Shown here in pieces: positions 1 to 12,129 of a stretch of DNA of 64,000 bases. The notes beneath the pieces are model-generated. The model worked only from the letters and a program-made list of their open reading frames with translations, searched no databases and was not told the DNA's origin. Where the stretch lies: assembly GCF_963169125.1 (NCBI RefSeq), contig NC_084796.1, forward strand, positions 210,183,948 through 210,247,947, given 5' to 3'. Source of the DNA: Humulus lupulus (Eukaryota; Streptophyta; Magnoliopsida; Rosales; Cannabaceae). Position 1 is the stretch's first letter; each line of letters opens with the position of its first letter. The position numbers and the translations under genes are program-made.

Positions 1-537
1 CCGCTACTTCTAATGCTACTACTGCTGCTACTGCTACTGCCACTGCTACTGTTATTGGTACTGCTACTGGTACTGCTATTGCTACATTGCTACTCCTATT
101 ACTCCTACTGCTACTTCTACACTTCTACCACTAATACTCCTCGTACTACTACTACTACTACTACTACTACTGCTCCTACTACTACTACTGCTACTACTGC
201 TACTGCTACTGCTACTCCTGCTGCTGCTGCTACACTGCTACTCCTACTACTCATGCTACTAGTACTACTACTCCAACTACTTCTCCCACTACTACTCTTA
301 CTCCTACTACTATTACTGCTACTGCTACTACTGCTGCTACTGCTACTGCTACTGCTACTCCTACTACTGCTACTGGTACTGGTACTGCTACTGCTACTAC
401 TCTTACTGCTACTACTACTACAAGAACTATTACTACTACTACTACTACTACTACTACTGCTACTTTTACTGCTGCTTTTACTGCTACTGCTACTACTACT
501 ACTTCCACAGAAACTATGATACTGCAAACTAATACTA

Positions 538-570
<33 letters not shown>

Positions 571-890
571 GCAACTGCTACATCTTCTGCTACTGTTGCT
601 GCTGCTGCTACTGCTACTTCTACTGCTGCTCCTTCTAGTCCTACTACTCTTGCTGCTACTACTACTCCTACTACTCATGTTGCTACTACTACTACTACTG
701 CTATTGCTACTGCTTCATCTACGTCTACTGCTACTTCTACTGTTACTGCAACTTCTACTGCTACTGTTACTTCTACTTTTATTTGTACTGCTACTTTGCT
801 ACTGTTACTGCTACTGCTACTTCTACTTCTACTTCTATTTGTACTGCTACTTTGCTACTCCTACTACTCGTAGTACTACTACTGCTACTC

Positions 891-951
<61 letters not shown>

Positions 952-1090
952 AACAACTACTGCTACTGCTACTACTACTACTACTACTGCTGCTGCTACT
1001 ACTACTTCTACTGCAACTACTGCTACTTCTACTTCTATTTCTATTGCTACACTGCTACTCCTACTACACGTACTACTACTACTGCTACTG

Positions 1091-1135
<45 letters not shown>

Positions 1136-1377
1136 TAACTGCTACTACTGTTACTACTACTGCTACTACTACTGCTACCGCTACTACTGCTACTCCTACT
1201 ACTCTACTCCTGCTACTGCTACACTACTACTCCTACTACTCCTATTTCTACTATTGTTGTTACTGCTGCTACTGCTACTGCTACTCCTACTACTACTAGT
1301 GCTACTGCTACTGCCACTGCTATACTGCCACTACTACTACTACTTCCACGGAAACTATCTTACTACATACTAATATT

Positions 1378-1412
<35 letters not shown>

Positions 1413-2126
1413 GTACTACTACTACTGCTGCTGCTGCTACTACTTCTGCTACTCCTGATCCTACTCCTACTGCTACTACTACTACTTCAACGGAAACTGT
1501 CATACATAAACTAATACTAACTACTACTATTACTACTACTACTACTTTTACTACTGCTATTACTACAACTACTACTACTTCTACTACTACTACTATTACT
1601 ATTACTACTACTGCTACTACTGCTGCTACTACTACTGCTACTGCTACTGCTACAGCTATTGTTACTGCTACTACAACTGCTACTGCTATTGCTACTGCTA
1701 CACTGCTACTGCTACTGCTACTACTCCTACTACTCCTACTACTTCTACTCCTCCTCCTCCTACTCTACTAGTGCTACTACTACTGCTACTACTACTACTA
1801 CTACGACTACTACTACTACTACTACTACTGCTACTGCTACTGCTACTGCTACTGCTACTGCTACTGCTACTGCTACTGCTACTGCTACTACACTTCTACT
1901 CCTACTACTACTACTACTACTGCTACTGCTACTGCTACTGCTACTACTCCTGCTGCTATTGCTACACTTCTACTCCTACTACTCCTATTACTACTACTAC
2001 TTGTCCTCCTTCTACTCTTCCTAGTACTACTCCTACTTCTACTACTACTACTACTGCTACTACTACTGCTACTGCTACTACTACTGCTGCTGCTGCTACT
2101 GCTACTGCTACTACTACTTCTATCTA
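1..2126. repeat. Long ACT/GCT trinucleotide array inside an LTR
   Basis: About 2.1 kb of nearly continuous CTA/CTG-type triplets, still running at the window's first base. It is interrupted three times, near 505-535, 1340-1375 and 1485-1525, by degenerate copies of one block: roughly 'ttccacggaaact', then 'atactaatactaact'. The same block, less changed, is part of the LTR of TE-G near 29230-29275, beside a short run of CTA triplets. The array therefore grew out of the first 100-150 bases of the LTR. Open frames here give poly-Leu, poly-Ser, poly-Thr or poly-Val and are not genes. Confidence 0.93.
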
Positions 2127-2153
2127 GCTAAGTAAATATTCCGGGACACTACA
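1..2153 (-). repeat. TE-A 3' LTR, mostly converted to triplet repeat
   Basis: On the minus strand the LTR starts at 2153 with TGTAGTGTCCCGG, which matches the LTR starts of TE-G (TGTAGAGTCCC, at 29306) and TE-F. After about 25 ordinary LTR bases the sequence becomes the triplet array. The remainder of the LTR is outside the window. Confidence 0.8.
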
Positions 2154-2172
2154 ATTCTCCCTTACTAAAAAG
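2154..2172 (-). other. TE-A polypurine tract next to 3' LTR
   Basis: On the minus strand a purine-rich stretch around AGTAAGGGAGAAT ends directly at the TGTAG of the LTR. The same motif sits at the equivalent place in TE-F (29479-29495). It is the expected plus-strand primer site for reverse transcription. Confidence 0.7.
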
Positions 2173-5100
2173 AATTTCTTCCACGAAATTTACTTAACAA
2201 ACCATTCTAGATACCGTGCTACAATTTCTTCCTCCAACTCCCATGTTGCCTCCCTTTTAGAACTATTACTCTATAGAACCTTGACTATGGGAGTACTCTT
2301 AGACCGTAATTACTTCATTCCTCTATCTAGGATGCTAACTGGTCGTTCCTCGTAACTCAAGTCTTTCTGGATTGCTATCATATCGTACTTGAGGACGTGA
2401 GATGGGTCTGAGACATATCTACGCAACATCGATATGTGGAACACATTATGGCTATCTGCTAGAGCTGGCGGTAGGGCTAATCTATTTGCAACTATTCCCA
2501 CCTTGTCCAATATCTCAGAAGGACCTATAAACTGGGGACTAAGTTAAACTTTCTTCCCAAACTGCTTCACACCTTTCATATGAGACATCTTCAAGAAGAC
2601 TTGATTTCCAACTTTGAATTCCACATTATGCCGCTTGGCATCCGCATAACTTTTCTGACGGCTTTGAGCAGCGAGCATACGCTTTCTAACTAGCGATACT
2701 ACATCTTGAGCCTCTCTAACACCTTCGGGTCTAAGAAGTTGACTTTCTCCTTCCTCGTCCCAATGTAACATCGATCGACATCTCCTTCCATAAAGTAACT
2801 CATAAGGCGCCATCTCGATCGTAGACTGGTAACTATTGTTGTAGGAGAATTCTATAAGTGGCAAATACTTACTCAATGATCGTCTGAAGTCAAGTACACA
2901 AGCACGTAACATATCCTCTAAAATTTGTATGGTACGCTCTAACTGACCATCGGTCTGAGGATGAAATGCCGTACTAAGACTTAACTTAGTACCCATGGCT
3001 TGCTGCAAGCTTCCCCAAAATCTCGATGTAAACACCAATCCTCATCGGATACTATGGTCTTAGGGATTCCATGCAGTCGTACAATTTCTCGGACATAAAT
3101 ATCTACGTACAGATCAGCTGTCTATGTAGTCTTGACAGGCAGGAAGTGAGCTAACTTGGTTAGTCTATCTACTACTACCCAAGTCGAGTCGTGCTGCTTA
3201 TTTGTCCGTAGTAGTCCTGTCATGAAATCCATGGCTATGTCTTCCCACTTCAATTCTGGAATACTAAGCGGTTGCAATAAGCGTGCAGGCCGCTGATGTT
3301 CTGCTTTCACTTGCTGGGATACTAAGCATTTAGACACATATTTTGCTACATCTTTCTTCATTCCTGGCAACCAATACAATGACTTAAGGTCGTGAGTCAT
3401 CTTGGTTGATCCTGGGTCGACTGAGTATGGGGTATTGTGTGCTTCTTCTAAAATCTTAATCTTAATTCCATGATCATTCGATACGCATACCCGGTCCTTA
3501 TATCTCAAGAACGCCTGTCCTAATGTAGAGAAATCTATGGCCTTGCCTTCTTTGACTGCAGCTATGTAAGATACTAATGTGTCATCATGCCCTTTCCCGA
3601 TCCGTATATCTTCTAACAGACTTGAGTGGATGGACAAGTTAGCCAGTTTACCAATGAATACTTCTATTATGGCATTGATCAGCTCTTGCTGAAGTAGCTT
3701 TTCTATTCCAGATATCGCTGCTAGATTCCCATAACTTTTCCTACTTAGCGCATCAGCAACTACGTTTTCTTTTCCCGGGTGGTATAGGATTTCGCAGTCA
3801 TAATCCTTTACTAATTCTAACCACCTGCGCTGCCTCATGTTGAGCTCCTTCTGCGTGAAGAAATATTTTAAGCTTTTGTGGTCCGTATAAATCTCACACC
3901 GTTCTCCATAAAGATAGTGGCACCAAATTTTCAATGCAAAGCCCACTGATGCCAACTCCATATCGTGCGTTGGATAGCATTGCTCATATTCCTTCAACTT
4001 CCTTGAGGCGTAGGCTATCAGTTTGTCATTCTGCATCAGCACACAACCCAAACCTTGCTTCGACGCATCACAGTAGACTAAAAACTTGTCGTTGGAACTC
4101 GGTACACAAAGTACTGGTGCTGAGCATAGCTTATCGTAAAGCAACTAGAAGCTCTATTCACACTTATCCGTCTTGTTAAACCTTTGTTGTTTCCAGGCTT
4201 GGTTGGTATGCGGAGTGGCTATCTTAGAAAAGCCTTCTACAAACCTTCGATATCAGCCTGCTAGCCCAAGAAAATTTCTAACCTATGACACATTCTTAGG
4301 TCTTGTCCAATCCTTCACAACCTCAACTTTAGCTGGGTCTACAGCAAATCCGTCCTTGGATACTATGTGGCCGAGGAATGCTACTTGTGAAAGCCAAAAT
4401 TTGCACTTCTTGAACTTGGCGTAAATTTGATGCTCTTTCAATCGCAACATGGTCATTCATAAATGTTCCCCATGCTCAAATTCATCCTTAGAGTACACCA
4501 TATATCATCGATGAATACTACGACGAATTTGTCCAATAATCCTTGAAGACCCGATTCATTAAATCCATAAATGTGGCTGGAGGGTTGGTAAGACAAAAAG
4601 ACATAACTAAAAACTCGTAATGTCCATATCGAGTTCAAATGTTTTCTTGGGAATATCCTTTTCCCGTACCTTGGGCTGGTGATACCCAGACCATAAATCA
4701 ATCATAGAAAACATGGTCACTCCTCGGAGTTGATCAAATAAGTCGTCAATCTGGGGTACTAGGTAGTTATTCTTAATTGTCACCTTCTTTAGTTCACGAT
4801 AATCTATACACATCCGCATGCTTTTGTCCTTCTTCTTTACAAATAGAACCGGGGCTCGCCATGGCGAATGGCTTGGTCTAATGAAACCCAAGTCCAGGAG
4901 TTCTTGTAGCTGTGTCTTTAACACCTTGAGCTCAGTAGGTGCCATTCGGTATGGTGCCTTTGAGATAGGCTCGGTTCCCGACACTAGCTCGATTGTGAAG
5001 TCAATTTCCCGAGTTGGCGGCAACCGTGGTAAGTCGTCATGAAATACTTCTGGGAATTCTTTTATAATGCGAACGTCTCCAACCTTTAGTGGTGTCTCCT

Positions 5101-5620
5101 TTGCCACATCCATGACGCTGGCTAAGAATGCGTGACATCCTTTCTCTATCATCCTCTGAGCTTTGAGAGATGAAATAAGTGGCGTACGTAGTCCTGAAAC
5201 CTTTCCTATAAAACATAGTCTCTGACCGTCAGGAGTTTCGAACATCACTTGCCTGTGTCTACAGTCAATGGTTGCAACATGCCTTGCTAGACAATCCATG
5301 CCCTAATATTACATCGAAATCTTTAATCTCTAGTTCTATCAGGCCAACTTCTAGTTCTATGTCCTTAATTTTGATCGACACGCCTCATACTATCCGTGAT
5401 GATAGGACTACTTCGCCCAAAGGCAATTCTGTGACAAACCTAGTACTAAATCTTTCACAAGGTTTGTCTAATTTCTCTATCATTCCTAACGAGATATTGG
5501 AGTGTATTGCTCCCAATCAAATAATACTGAATATATATTATCGAGGATAGGAATCTGACCTGTGACCACTTACTAGCTTCAGCTTCTCCCTGGGTCAAGG
5601 CATAGACTCTGGCATGAACC
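2173..5620 (-). pseudogene. TE-A pol (protease, RT, RNase H, integrase, chromodomain), broken
   Basis: Read on the minus strand. Protease (about 5620-5300) has lost the catalytic DSG, the position reading D-W-E. RT (about 5050-4440) keeps the RPSHSPW entry, RMCIDYREL and an FIDD catalytic box near 4520. RNase H (about 4140-3750) has [14 protein letters not shown] and [12 protein letters not shown]. The integrase zinc finger (about 3450-3290) has its last CxxC changed to CxxS. The core (3250-2600) retains MDFMTGL and HPQTDGQLERT but is frameshifted near 3040. A chromodomain (about 2400-2190) ends in ATWELEEEIVARYLEW, with one Trp codon now TAG. Breaks include the 3040 shift, stops near 2255 and 3121, and shifts around 4150-4450. 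Clearly a dead copy. Confidence 0.88.
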
Positions 5621-6826
5621 ATCTTGTTGTCCCTTTTCTTTTCTTGCTTGAGCTGTGGATATTCTTTCTTCCGATGACCTTTCTGACCATAATTGTAACA
5701 TCCCTTGGTGTCTGCACGACACTCACCAGGATGTTTCTTTTGGCATTTGAAGCACTGCAGGTATTCTACATAACCCGACCTATTCCCTCCATCGTTTGTT
5801 CGTGCTCTTTTATCATTTTCGGACTGCTTATTGTTAGGATGCCTTTTCTTCTGGCCATTATTGTTGCTTTGCTGATGATTGTTGTTGTGGTTCCGACCAT
5901 TCTGAGGTTGATTCTGCTGTTTAGGTTCAGGCTTACTGGCTTCCTTCTTACTAGCATTTGCCTAAAGCCTTTCCACTTCTATAGTCGTTTCTAGAGCATC
6001 GGTGTAAGAAGTGGTTCCAGAGTAGCTAGTTTGACTCCTAGCTCAATCTTTGGTCTGAGTCCTCTAACAAACATGGTGACCCTCAAAAATTCTGTTGGAA
6101 CCAACTCTGGTGCAAACTTGGCTAGTTGGTTGAACTGTCGAGCATACTCTACTACCGATAAGTTCCCTTGCTTCAGACTGGTGAACTCTTCTACCCTCGT
6201 AGCGATGACTGTCGAGTTGTAATACTTCTTGTGAAAGAGCTCCACAAATCTAGTCCATGTCATGGTGGCGACATCATGAGTCTGCTGAACCAAATCCCAC
6301 CAAATTCTAGCATCCTTCTTTAGAAGAGAAGAAATGCAGGATATGCGGTCTGCGTTGCCGAGATTCATATGTGCTAGGATCGGCTCTACATTCCTGAGCC
6401 ATTCTTCTGCTTAGAAGGGGTCAAATGTCCCTTCAAAGTTGGAAGCGTATTGCATATGAAATCGCTCATAGATTGGCTCCATGTACTGAGTTGGGTAGAG
6501 CGCATAGTTCGCCATTGGCCATCCCCAGTAAAGACCTACTTGCTTGTGTGCTTGAGCCATTTGCTAAGACTGTGGTTGCGGTTGAGGCTGAGTTTGAGTT
6601 TGTGGCTGCAGCTGAGCCTGTTGTCATTGTTGCTGCAGCAGTTCTTCCTCTTGTTGCCGTAACCTAACAATTTCAGCAGTGTTGTCAACCGGAGGCTGTG
6701 GTGCACTTCTTTTAGCAGCAGTATTGGCAGCGCGTGTTCCCCTTCTACGAACTGGAGGGCTTCACTAGTCTCATGAGCGACGCTGGAGGCATTAGTGTTT
6801 ATGCATGCAGACCTTCTAAGCGACAT
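5621..6826 (-). pseudogene. TE-A gag, broken
   Basis: Structural polyprotein of the element's virus-like particle. The start is placed at the ATG at 6826 (MSLRRSA), because TE-G and TE-F start at the same place with MSLKRSA and MSLRRSA. The N-terminal part is frameshifted near 6750, compared with the open TE-G gag. The conserved core is open at 6368-5991 and contains LLKKDARIWWDLV and FHKKYY, typical of retrotransposon gag. Two zinc knuckles follow near 5780-5670: CFKCQKKHPGEC is intact, while the second reads CYNYGQKGH, with Tyr replacing the second Cys and the final Cys also lost. Confidence 0.85.
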
Positions 6827-7362
6827 CTTCAGCGGAGTTCTAACAGTCGAGAAAAACATGTTAGAACTTACCCTAATAGGCTCTAAGGCAAAACTTAATC
6901 TAAGCAAACATAACTCAGGCCTAATAATTATGATTTCTTATGAAGAATTATGTAAGTCTTCTTTATAATTAGGGTGTGTTCCTATATTTAGTAAAATAAG
7001 CCATCTTTATTACTTTCTAAGTCTATTTCTAATCATCCTATATGACTTAATTCTTAGGCTCAAAACCCGTCGTTGTTCCAAAGTTAATCATATTGAAGCA
7101 GGGTTGTGATCAGTAAAATTGTTCCCACTACTATGGCCCCCTAAACTCTCAATATAGAACTTGGTTTATTGATTTGTATCCACCCTCACTGAACTTGGTC
7201 ATTATTTATTAAATTTATTATTTATTATGATTGCAAAAAAAAAAAAAAAAATCAAACTCATACATGTCATTCAAAAATAACAATTATATTCATTTGGAAA
7301 AATGTTTTCACTAAGTACAATCATAAATGCAAAATAAATATACTAACATAACTAGGGTGAAT

Positions 7363-7958
7363 CTAAAAATCAGGATCTTCTACATCTGACCCTTCATCTA
7401 ACATATCATCATCTATCTCCTCATAATCATCACTATCTTGAGCCTCAAAATTTCCTTGGAGAAGATTCATAAAGATTCTATGTTTTTGCTCATTTGTGAA
7501 TTGAAATTCCAACTTAGAGGTGAACCTAAGTATGAAAAAATAATATCTCATGGCTACTGGTAAATCATCTTCATCATCTATAGTCTCCCATATTTCTTCT
7601 ATAGTTGAAATTACAGAAGGAAAATCTTTAAAAAGCCTAATTACTAAGACATATTGCTCTGTATCTCTGATCATAATTTGCTTAGTAGTCTGAAGATGAA
7701 CTATCTCCTTGTGGAATAAGATTAATCTCTGAGTGATTCTTTCTAACACTCCTACTGTATTCCTTGGCTCTCTAATCCTTTTCAATGCCTTAATGGCTCC
7801 GATATCCTTATTGGTCAAGGCTCCATCCATTCTTAACTGAAAGCATAACGGCTAAAACGTTAGCTATAAATATAAACATAAGCATAATAAACATAAACAC
7901 TTACATTAGCAATTAGATTCAGAGCTTGTGCGTGTGTATCAAGGAGAACTTCATGCAT
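7363..7958 (-). CDS. Intact spliced small ORF between PBS and gag (pre-gag ORF)
   Basis: Unrecognised protein. Exon 2 (7836-7363, 474 nt) is open; the ATG at 7830 alone gives 155 residues. A first exon is well supported: an ATG at 7958, directly after the primer-binding site, opens 18 codons (7958-7905). These are followed by a GTAAGT donor (7904-7899) and a 68-nt intron ending TTTCAG at 7837, which joins in phase 0 to TTA-AGA-ATG. The predicted product is about 175 residues. It is charged and helical-looking, with KALKRIREP near the start, an EQYVLVIRLFKDFP segment, IWETIDDEDDLP, and an acidic tail (DSDDYEEIDDDMLDEG). There is no zinc knuckle, protease or RT motif. TE-G (26859-27453) and TE-F (37061-37646) carry broken copies at the same position. 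Function unknown. Confidence 0.7.
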
Positions 7959-7965
7959 ATGAATT

Positions 7966-7982
7966 GTTTCTCTAATACCAAC
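7966..7982 (-). other. TE-A primer-binding site
   Basis: On the minus strand TTGGTATTAGAG follows the LTR end GGTTCATTACA after two bases. It matches the 3' end of plant initiator-Met tRNA (TGGTATCAGAGC) with one change. Position and motif agree with the other elements here. Confidence 0.75.
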
Positions 7983-9045
7983 TGTAATGAACCAACTATT
8001 TCAAAGACCTTGGACCATTTTTATTACTAGACATAATTACTATTTTTGGGAAACATACATAAGAAATAACATAACTTTATTTAAGACCCAAAATATTGTA
8101 CCAATACAAGATAAGGTAAAACTATAAAACAAAATGTGATATGGTATGGGATCCCATTGTTTATAAAACATAAAACATAAACTTTGATTTTTTAAATACT
8201 AAATGCAGAAATACATCAAAACATAATTTAAAAAGACTAAAAATAACGTCATCATCGATTTTGATCGTCACGCAGTCCATTCAATCCATTCATCCTCAAC
8301 ACACCAGCAAAACTGCCATGAATCTTTCTGCCTCCATAAATCATTTCCCTGCATCAAGCTAAAAAATAAAGGAATGAGCTTAATGCCTAGTAAAGAAAAT
8401 CTACTAACAACATATAACATAAAACATAAGATTATATCATAAACATATACTATAAAACATGTGACTATAAAAACATATAACATATAGGACTACAATATTA
8501 ATGGCCATTAACTCATTAACATGGCATGTGATAAACAATCTGGGTCCTCTGTCTACTAATCGAGGTAGGTTAGATAACATGGTAGTATATGATAACCCAT
8601 CTAGGTTCTTTGTATACTAAACAAGGTAGGGTAAATCATAACTCTAAACCATGAAAATGATAAAAATTCTTAGGGCTTGCTATCTAAGCTAGTCATATGC
8701 CCAAGGACTACAAAACATTATGATACATATACCTATCATAGCATAAAACATATCATAACATAAACATATAAGCACATATAATCTATCCTATTTTCCTTAC
8801 AAAAAATTGGGATATTTGAGAAGAAGAACGGGATTGGAACACTCCTAAAAACCAACAGCAAAACCATGAGTATTTCTAAAGAATGAATATGAAAAGGGAA
8901 CTAAACCATCCAAGTAGAAACTTACCGAAAAGAACCTTTAGTTTCAAGAAACTTAAACACCTAACCAAGAATCATAAACAAGAGTTAGGATTTGAAAAGA
9001 AAATAAGAGAAGACTAAAGAACTATGAAGAACTTGGACTGGAGTT
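7983..9045 (-). repeat. TE-A 5' LTR, truncated
   Basis: The 3' end of the LTR on the minus strand is at 7983 (GGTTCATTACA). The sequence follows the TE-G LTR at 27478-28370, including the motif reading 'gaatgagcttaatgcctagtaaag' around 8371. About 1.06 kb of an expected 1.83 kb remains. Similarity stops near 9045, where Tat pol sequence begins. It contains no gene. The short ORF at 8268-8483 lies in LTR sequence. Confidence 0.75.
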
Positions 9046-11462
9046 GGATCAGGGAAATTCTTGGGATTTATAGTAAACTCAATAGGAATTGAGGCTATTC
9101 CCGAGAAGATCAAAGCCCTGGTCGATATGAAATCGCCAACAAAGATCAAAGATGTTCAAAGTTTAACTAGAAGGATTGCTGCTCTGAGTCAATTTATCTC
9201 CAAATCGATGGACAAATGCGTCCCATTTTTTAATCTACTTAGAGGCTACAAGAAGTTGGAATGGATGGATAAGTGTGAGTAGGCTTTTCAAGCTTTAAAG
9301 ACGCACATGTCGCAGCCACCGATTCTATTGAAGCCGGTTGATAAAGAAACCTTGTTCATCTACTTGGCGATCACAGAGTATGCTGCTAGTGCTGTTCTAG
9401 TAAGAGAGGAGGAGAATGTGCACAATGCCGTGTATTATGTAAGCAAAAGACTTATATGAGCAGGACTGCGATATCCTCCTATTGAAAAGTTAGCCTACTA
9501 TTTAATCTTAGCCTCCAGGAAGCTGCGGCTGTACTTCCAAGCTCACTCAATCACAGTTTTGATCGACCAATCTCTACGGCAAGTTCTGCAGAAGCTAAAA
9601 GTCGCGGGCCGATTATTGAAATAGGCGGTTGAACTTGGGTAGTTTGATATCTCTTACTTATCACGAGCAGCAGTAAAAGGACAAGCTCTGGCTGACTTCG
9701 TCGCAAAACTCACTGGGCTTCTAGGCCGCGAGCAGACAGAAGAGCCTGAACCTCAAAGCCAAACTTCCTCTTGGAAGTTGTTTACAGATGGTTCTTCTAA
9801 TTAGCATCACGTTGGAGCCGGAGTAATTTTGATAACGCCTAAAGGGCATCGATTACACTGTGTAATCAGATTTGACTTCACTGCTTCTAACAACAAAGCA
9901 GAGGACGAAGTGCTTCTCGCAGGATTACGACTAGCCAGAGTCATGAACATAAAGTCACTAGAAATCTACAGTGACTCCCAGTTGGTGGTTAATCATATCA
10001 TTGGAGAATATCAAGCCAGGGGCCTAAAGATTGTCGCTTACTTGAGTAAAGCAAAGGATCTGTTGGCACAGTTTGAAAAATATACTCTCCAGCAAGTACC
10101 TCGCGACCTGAATTCAAACGTTGATGTTTTGGCTAAATTAGCGAGTACCATGGATTCTGACACCCTGAATATAGTACCTGTTGAACGGCTATCCGCACCA
10201 AGCATCCAAGTAGAAGAAACCTCTAGTGATTCATGCAGCAAACACTTGGATGCACCTTACATAGAGTACCTGACGCATGGTGTGTTGTCGACGGACAGAA
10301 ACAAAGCTAGGACTCTTCAATGACAAGCTACTAGGTATATCTTGGTAGGGTGAATCCTGTACTGAAGGGGATACTCAATGCCACTCCTCAGGTGTATTTT
10401 AAAAGAGAAGGCCAAAGAATTAATGAGAGAGGTCCACGAAGGCTTTTGTGGGGATCTCGCTGGGGAGCAGAGTTTATCGAAGAAGATCCTAAGGCAAGGA
10501 TACTTCATTTGATGGAATTTGTGTGAAAATGCGATAAGTGCCAGAAATTCTCCATGATTCCACGAGCAGCCCCTAATGAGTTAAAACAGATGCAAAGTCT
10601 GTGGCAGTTCGCGGTGTGGGGTATAGACCTAATTGGGTATTTTCTTGTAGGGAAAGGCGGCGTCAAGTACGCCGTAGTGGCGGTCGATTACTTTACAAAG
10701 TGGGCTGAAGCTGAGCCACTTGCAACCATAACGACCAAGAAAGTGCTGGATTTTGTGGTCAAGAAAATTGTGTGTCGCTATGGATTGCCAAGAAAAATTG
10801 TCTCAAACTACGGCACGCAGTTCGATAGTAATCTGTTTACGAATTTTTGCGAGCGGCATGGAATTATCAAAAGATTTTCTTCAGTTGTTCACCCTCAAGC
10901 AAACAAACAAGTAAAGGTAGTCAATAAGACGCTAAAAGATACTCTAAAGAAAAGGCTTGAAGAAGCAAAGGGAGCATGGCCAGAGCAATTTCTTGAAGTC
11001 CTTTGGTCGGATAGAACATCCCATAGAATAGCAATAGGCCATACTCCATTCTCCTTGGCTTATGGGTATGAAGCTATGTTGCATGTTGAGTTAGATCCGC
11101 CATCGCATCGGTGGATGACATACGATCAAGGCTCTAATAGCCAATTATTGATGGAATCTTTGGATTTGGTCAATGAGAAGCGCGAACAAGCCCAACTCCG
11201 AGTACCAGCTTACCAGCAAAAGGTCGCCCGGTATTTCAATTCCAAAGTACATGAAAGGAAATTTAATGTAGGAGATCTAATACTTAGAAGGGTTTCCCTC
11301 AGCACCCGCGATCCGCCCGCTGGAGTACTCAGACCTAACTGGGAAGGACCGTACCAAATTGAAGAAGTCGTCCATCCAGACACATACAAACTTGCTCGCT
11401 TAAATGGAGATCTCATTCCTCGCTATTGGAATGGAGAACACCTGCGCAAGTACTATCAATAA
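9046..11462 (+). pseudogene. TE-B pol: RT end, RNase H, archaeal RNase H, integrase
   Basis: The RT-RNase H linker (KFLGFIVNSIGIEA) begins at the left junction. The first RNase H runs to about 9640, with stops at 9280, 9458 and 9622. The archaeal-type RNase H spans about 9775-10160, with LFTDGSSN, NNKAE and YSDSQLVV motifs. The integrase zinc finger region is shifted around 10320-10550. The core and C-terminus (10554-11462) are open. Catalytic residues are damaged: the first Asp survives in GIDLIG, but the second motif reads SNYGTQF (Asp to Asn) and the third reads KQVKVVNK where Glu is expected. A GPYQIEEV motif and an end at RKYYQ form a normal Tat integrase C-terminus. Inactive relic. Confidence 0.88.
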
Positions 11463-12129
11463 ACAATTCTTCTTAAAGAATTGGCTTGTATTAATCCTAC
11501 TTTTTACAAGTTTATGAAAAAGGGTTAGTAATTTTTTGTGACTGATCGCTTATAAGTGTAAGATCATTTTATTGATCACTTTTACAGACATGATTGTCCA
11601 TTTACTACGAGAAGTAAAAGGGACTGTGCGCAGCCAGTCAATCTTGCCAAACTATTGTATTTATTACAAGTATTTGCTCATTACATGTGTTGTTTTGCTA
11701 TATTATCATTTTAAAATTTCTACTACGAGCAAAAATGTTCGAGTAGGTCCTAGTCAAGGCAAGTGACCGAGGACCTAAAGCTCCTCAATCACTTGGGGGG
11801 AATATAAGGTATATGGTAAGCAAAGCATATCAAAAGGTATGTAAACACACGAGCAAAATAAGTGAAAGCATGCTAGGGTACTTAGAGTATTTTTCAAAAT
11901 TTTGTTGTTTTGTTAAATCAAACCAAAGTACTATGCTAAGTTTGGTCATGCGAACAGATGTTATAATAAAATGCAAGTATTATAATATTAAAAATGAATC
12001 CCTTTACACCGCGAGCAGTTACTACTCGGACATAATTGTCTATTAAAAGAAAAGTTGCCCGTTCAGCAATAAAAATATAAATTGTCTTGACTACATGATA
12101 AAATTAAAGAAAAACAAAAATACTACGAG
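11463..12129. other. TE-B non-coding spacer after integrase
   Basis: AT-rich sequence without a supportable gene. The small frames at 11572-11766 and 11813-12046 show no recognisable motif or coding bias. A G-run, CTTGGGGGGAATATAAGG, near 11792-11809 is purine-rich and could be an internal polypurine tract, but nothing else supports that. Confidence 0.55.

Larger units (their letters stand above)
1..9045 (-). mobile_element. TE-A, Ty3/gypsy chromovirus (Tekay/Del-like), truncated at both ends
   Basis: This is a minus-strand LTR retrotransposon. In element order it has a 5' LTR (7983 to about 9045, truncated), a primer-binding site (about 7970-7980), a small spliced ORF, gag, pol ending in a chromodomain, a purine-rich tract and a 3' LTR beginning at 2153. 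The RNase H and chromodomain sequences place it in the Tekay/Del chromovirus group by general resemblance. The 3' LTR is replaced for over 2 kb by trinucleotide repeats and leaves the window, so no target-site duplication can be checked. The 5' LTR breaks off near 9045 and abuts the middle of a Tat pol gene. Gag and pol carry frameshifts and stops, so the copy is not autonomous. Confidence 0.88.

Noticed and set aside
13..2127. Several long open frames with poly-Leu, poly-Ser, poly-Val or poly-Thr
   Set aside because: They are translations of the triplet array in different frames and have no non-repetitive sequence.
11791..11812. G-rich tract as the polypurine tract of TE-B
   Set aside because: No LTR start follows it. 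The matching LTR start is at 15064. Kept only as a possible internal tract.
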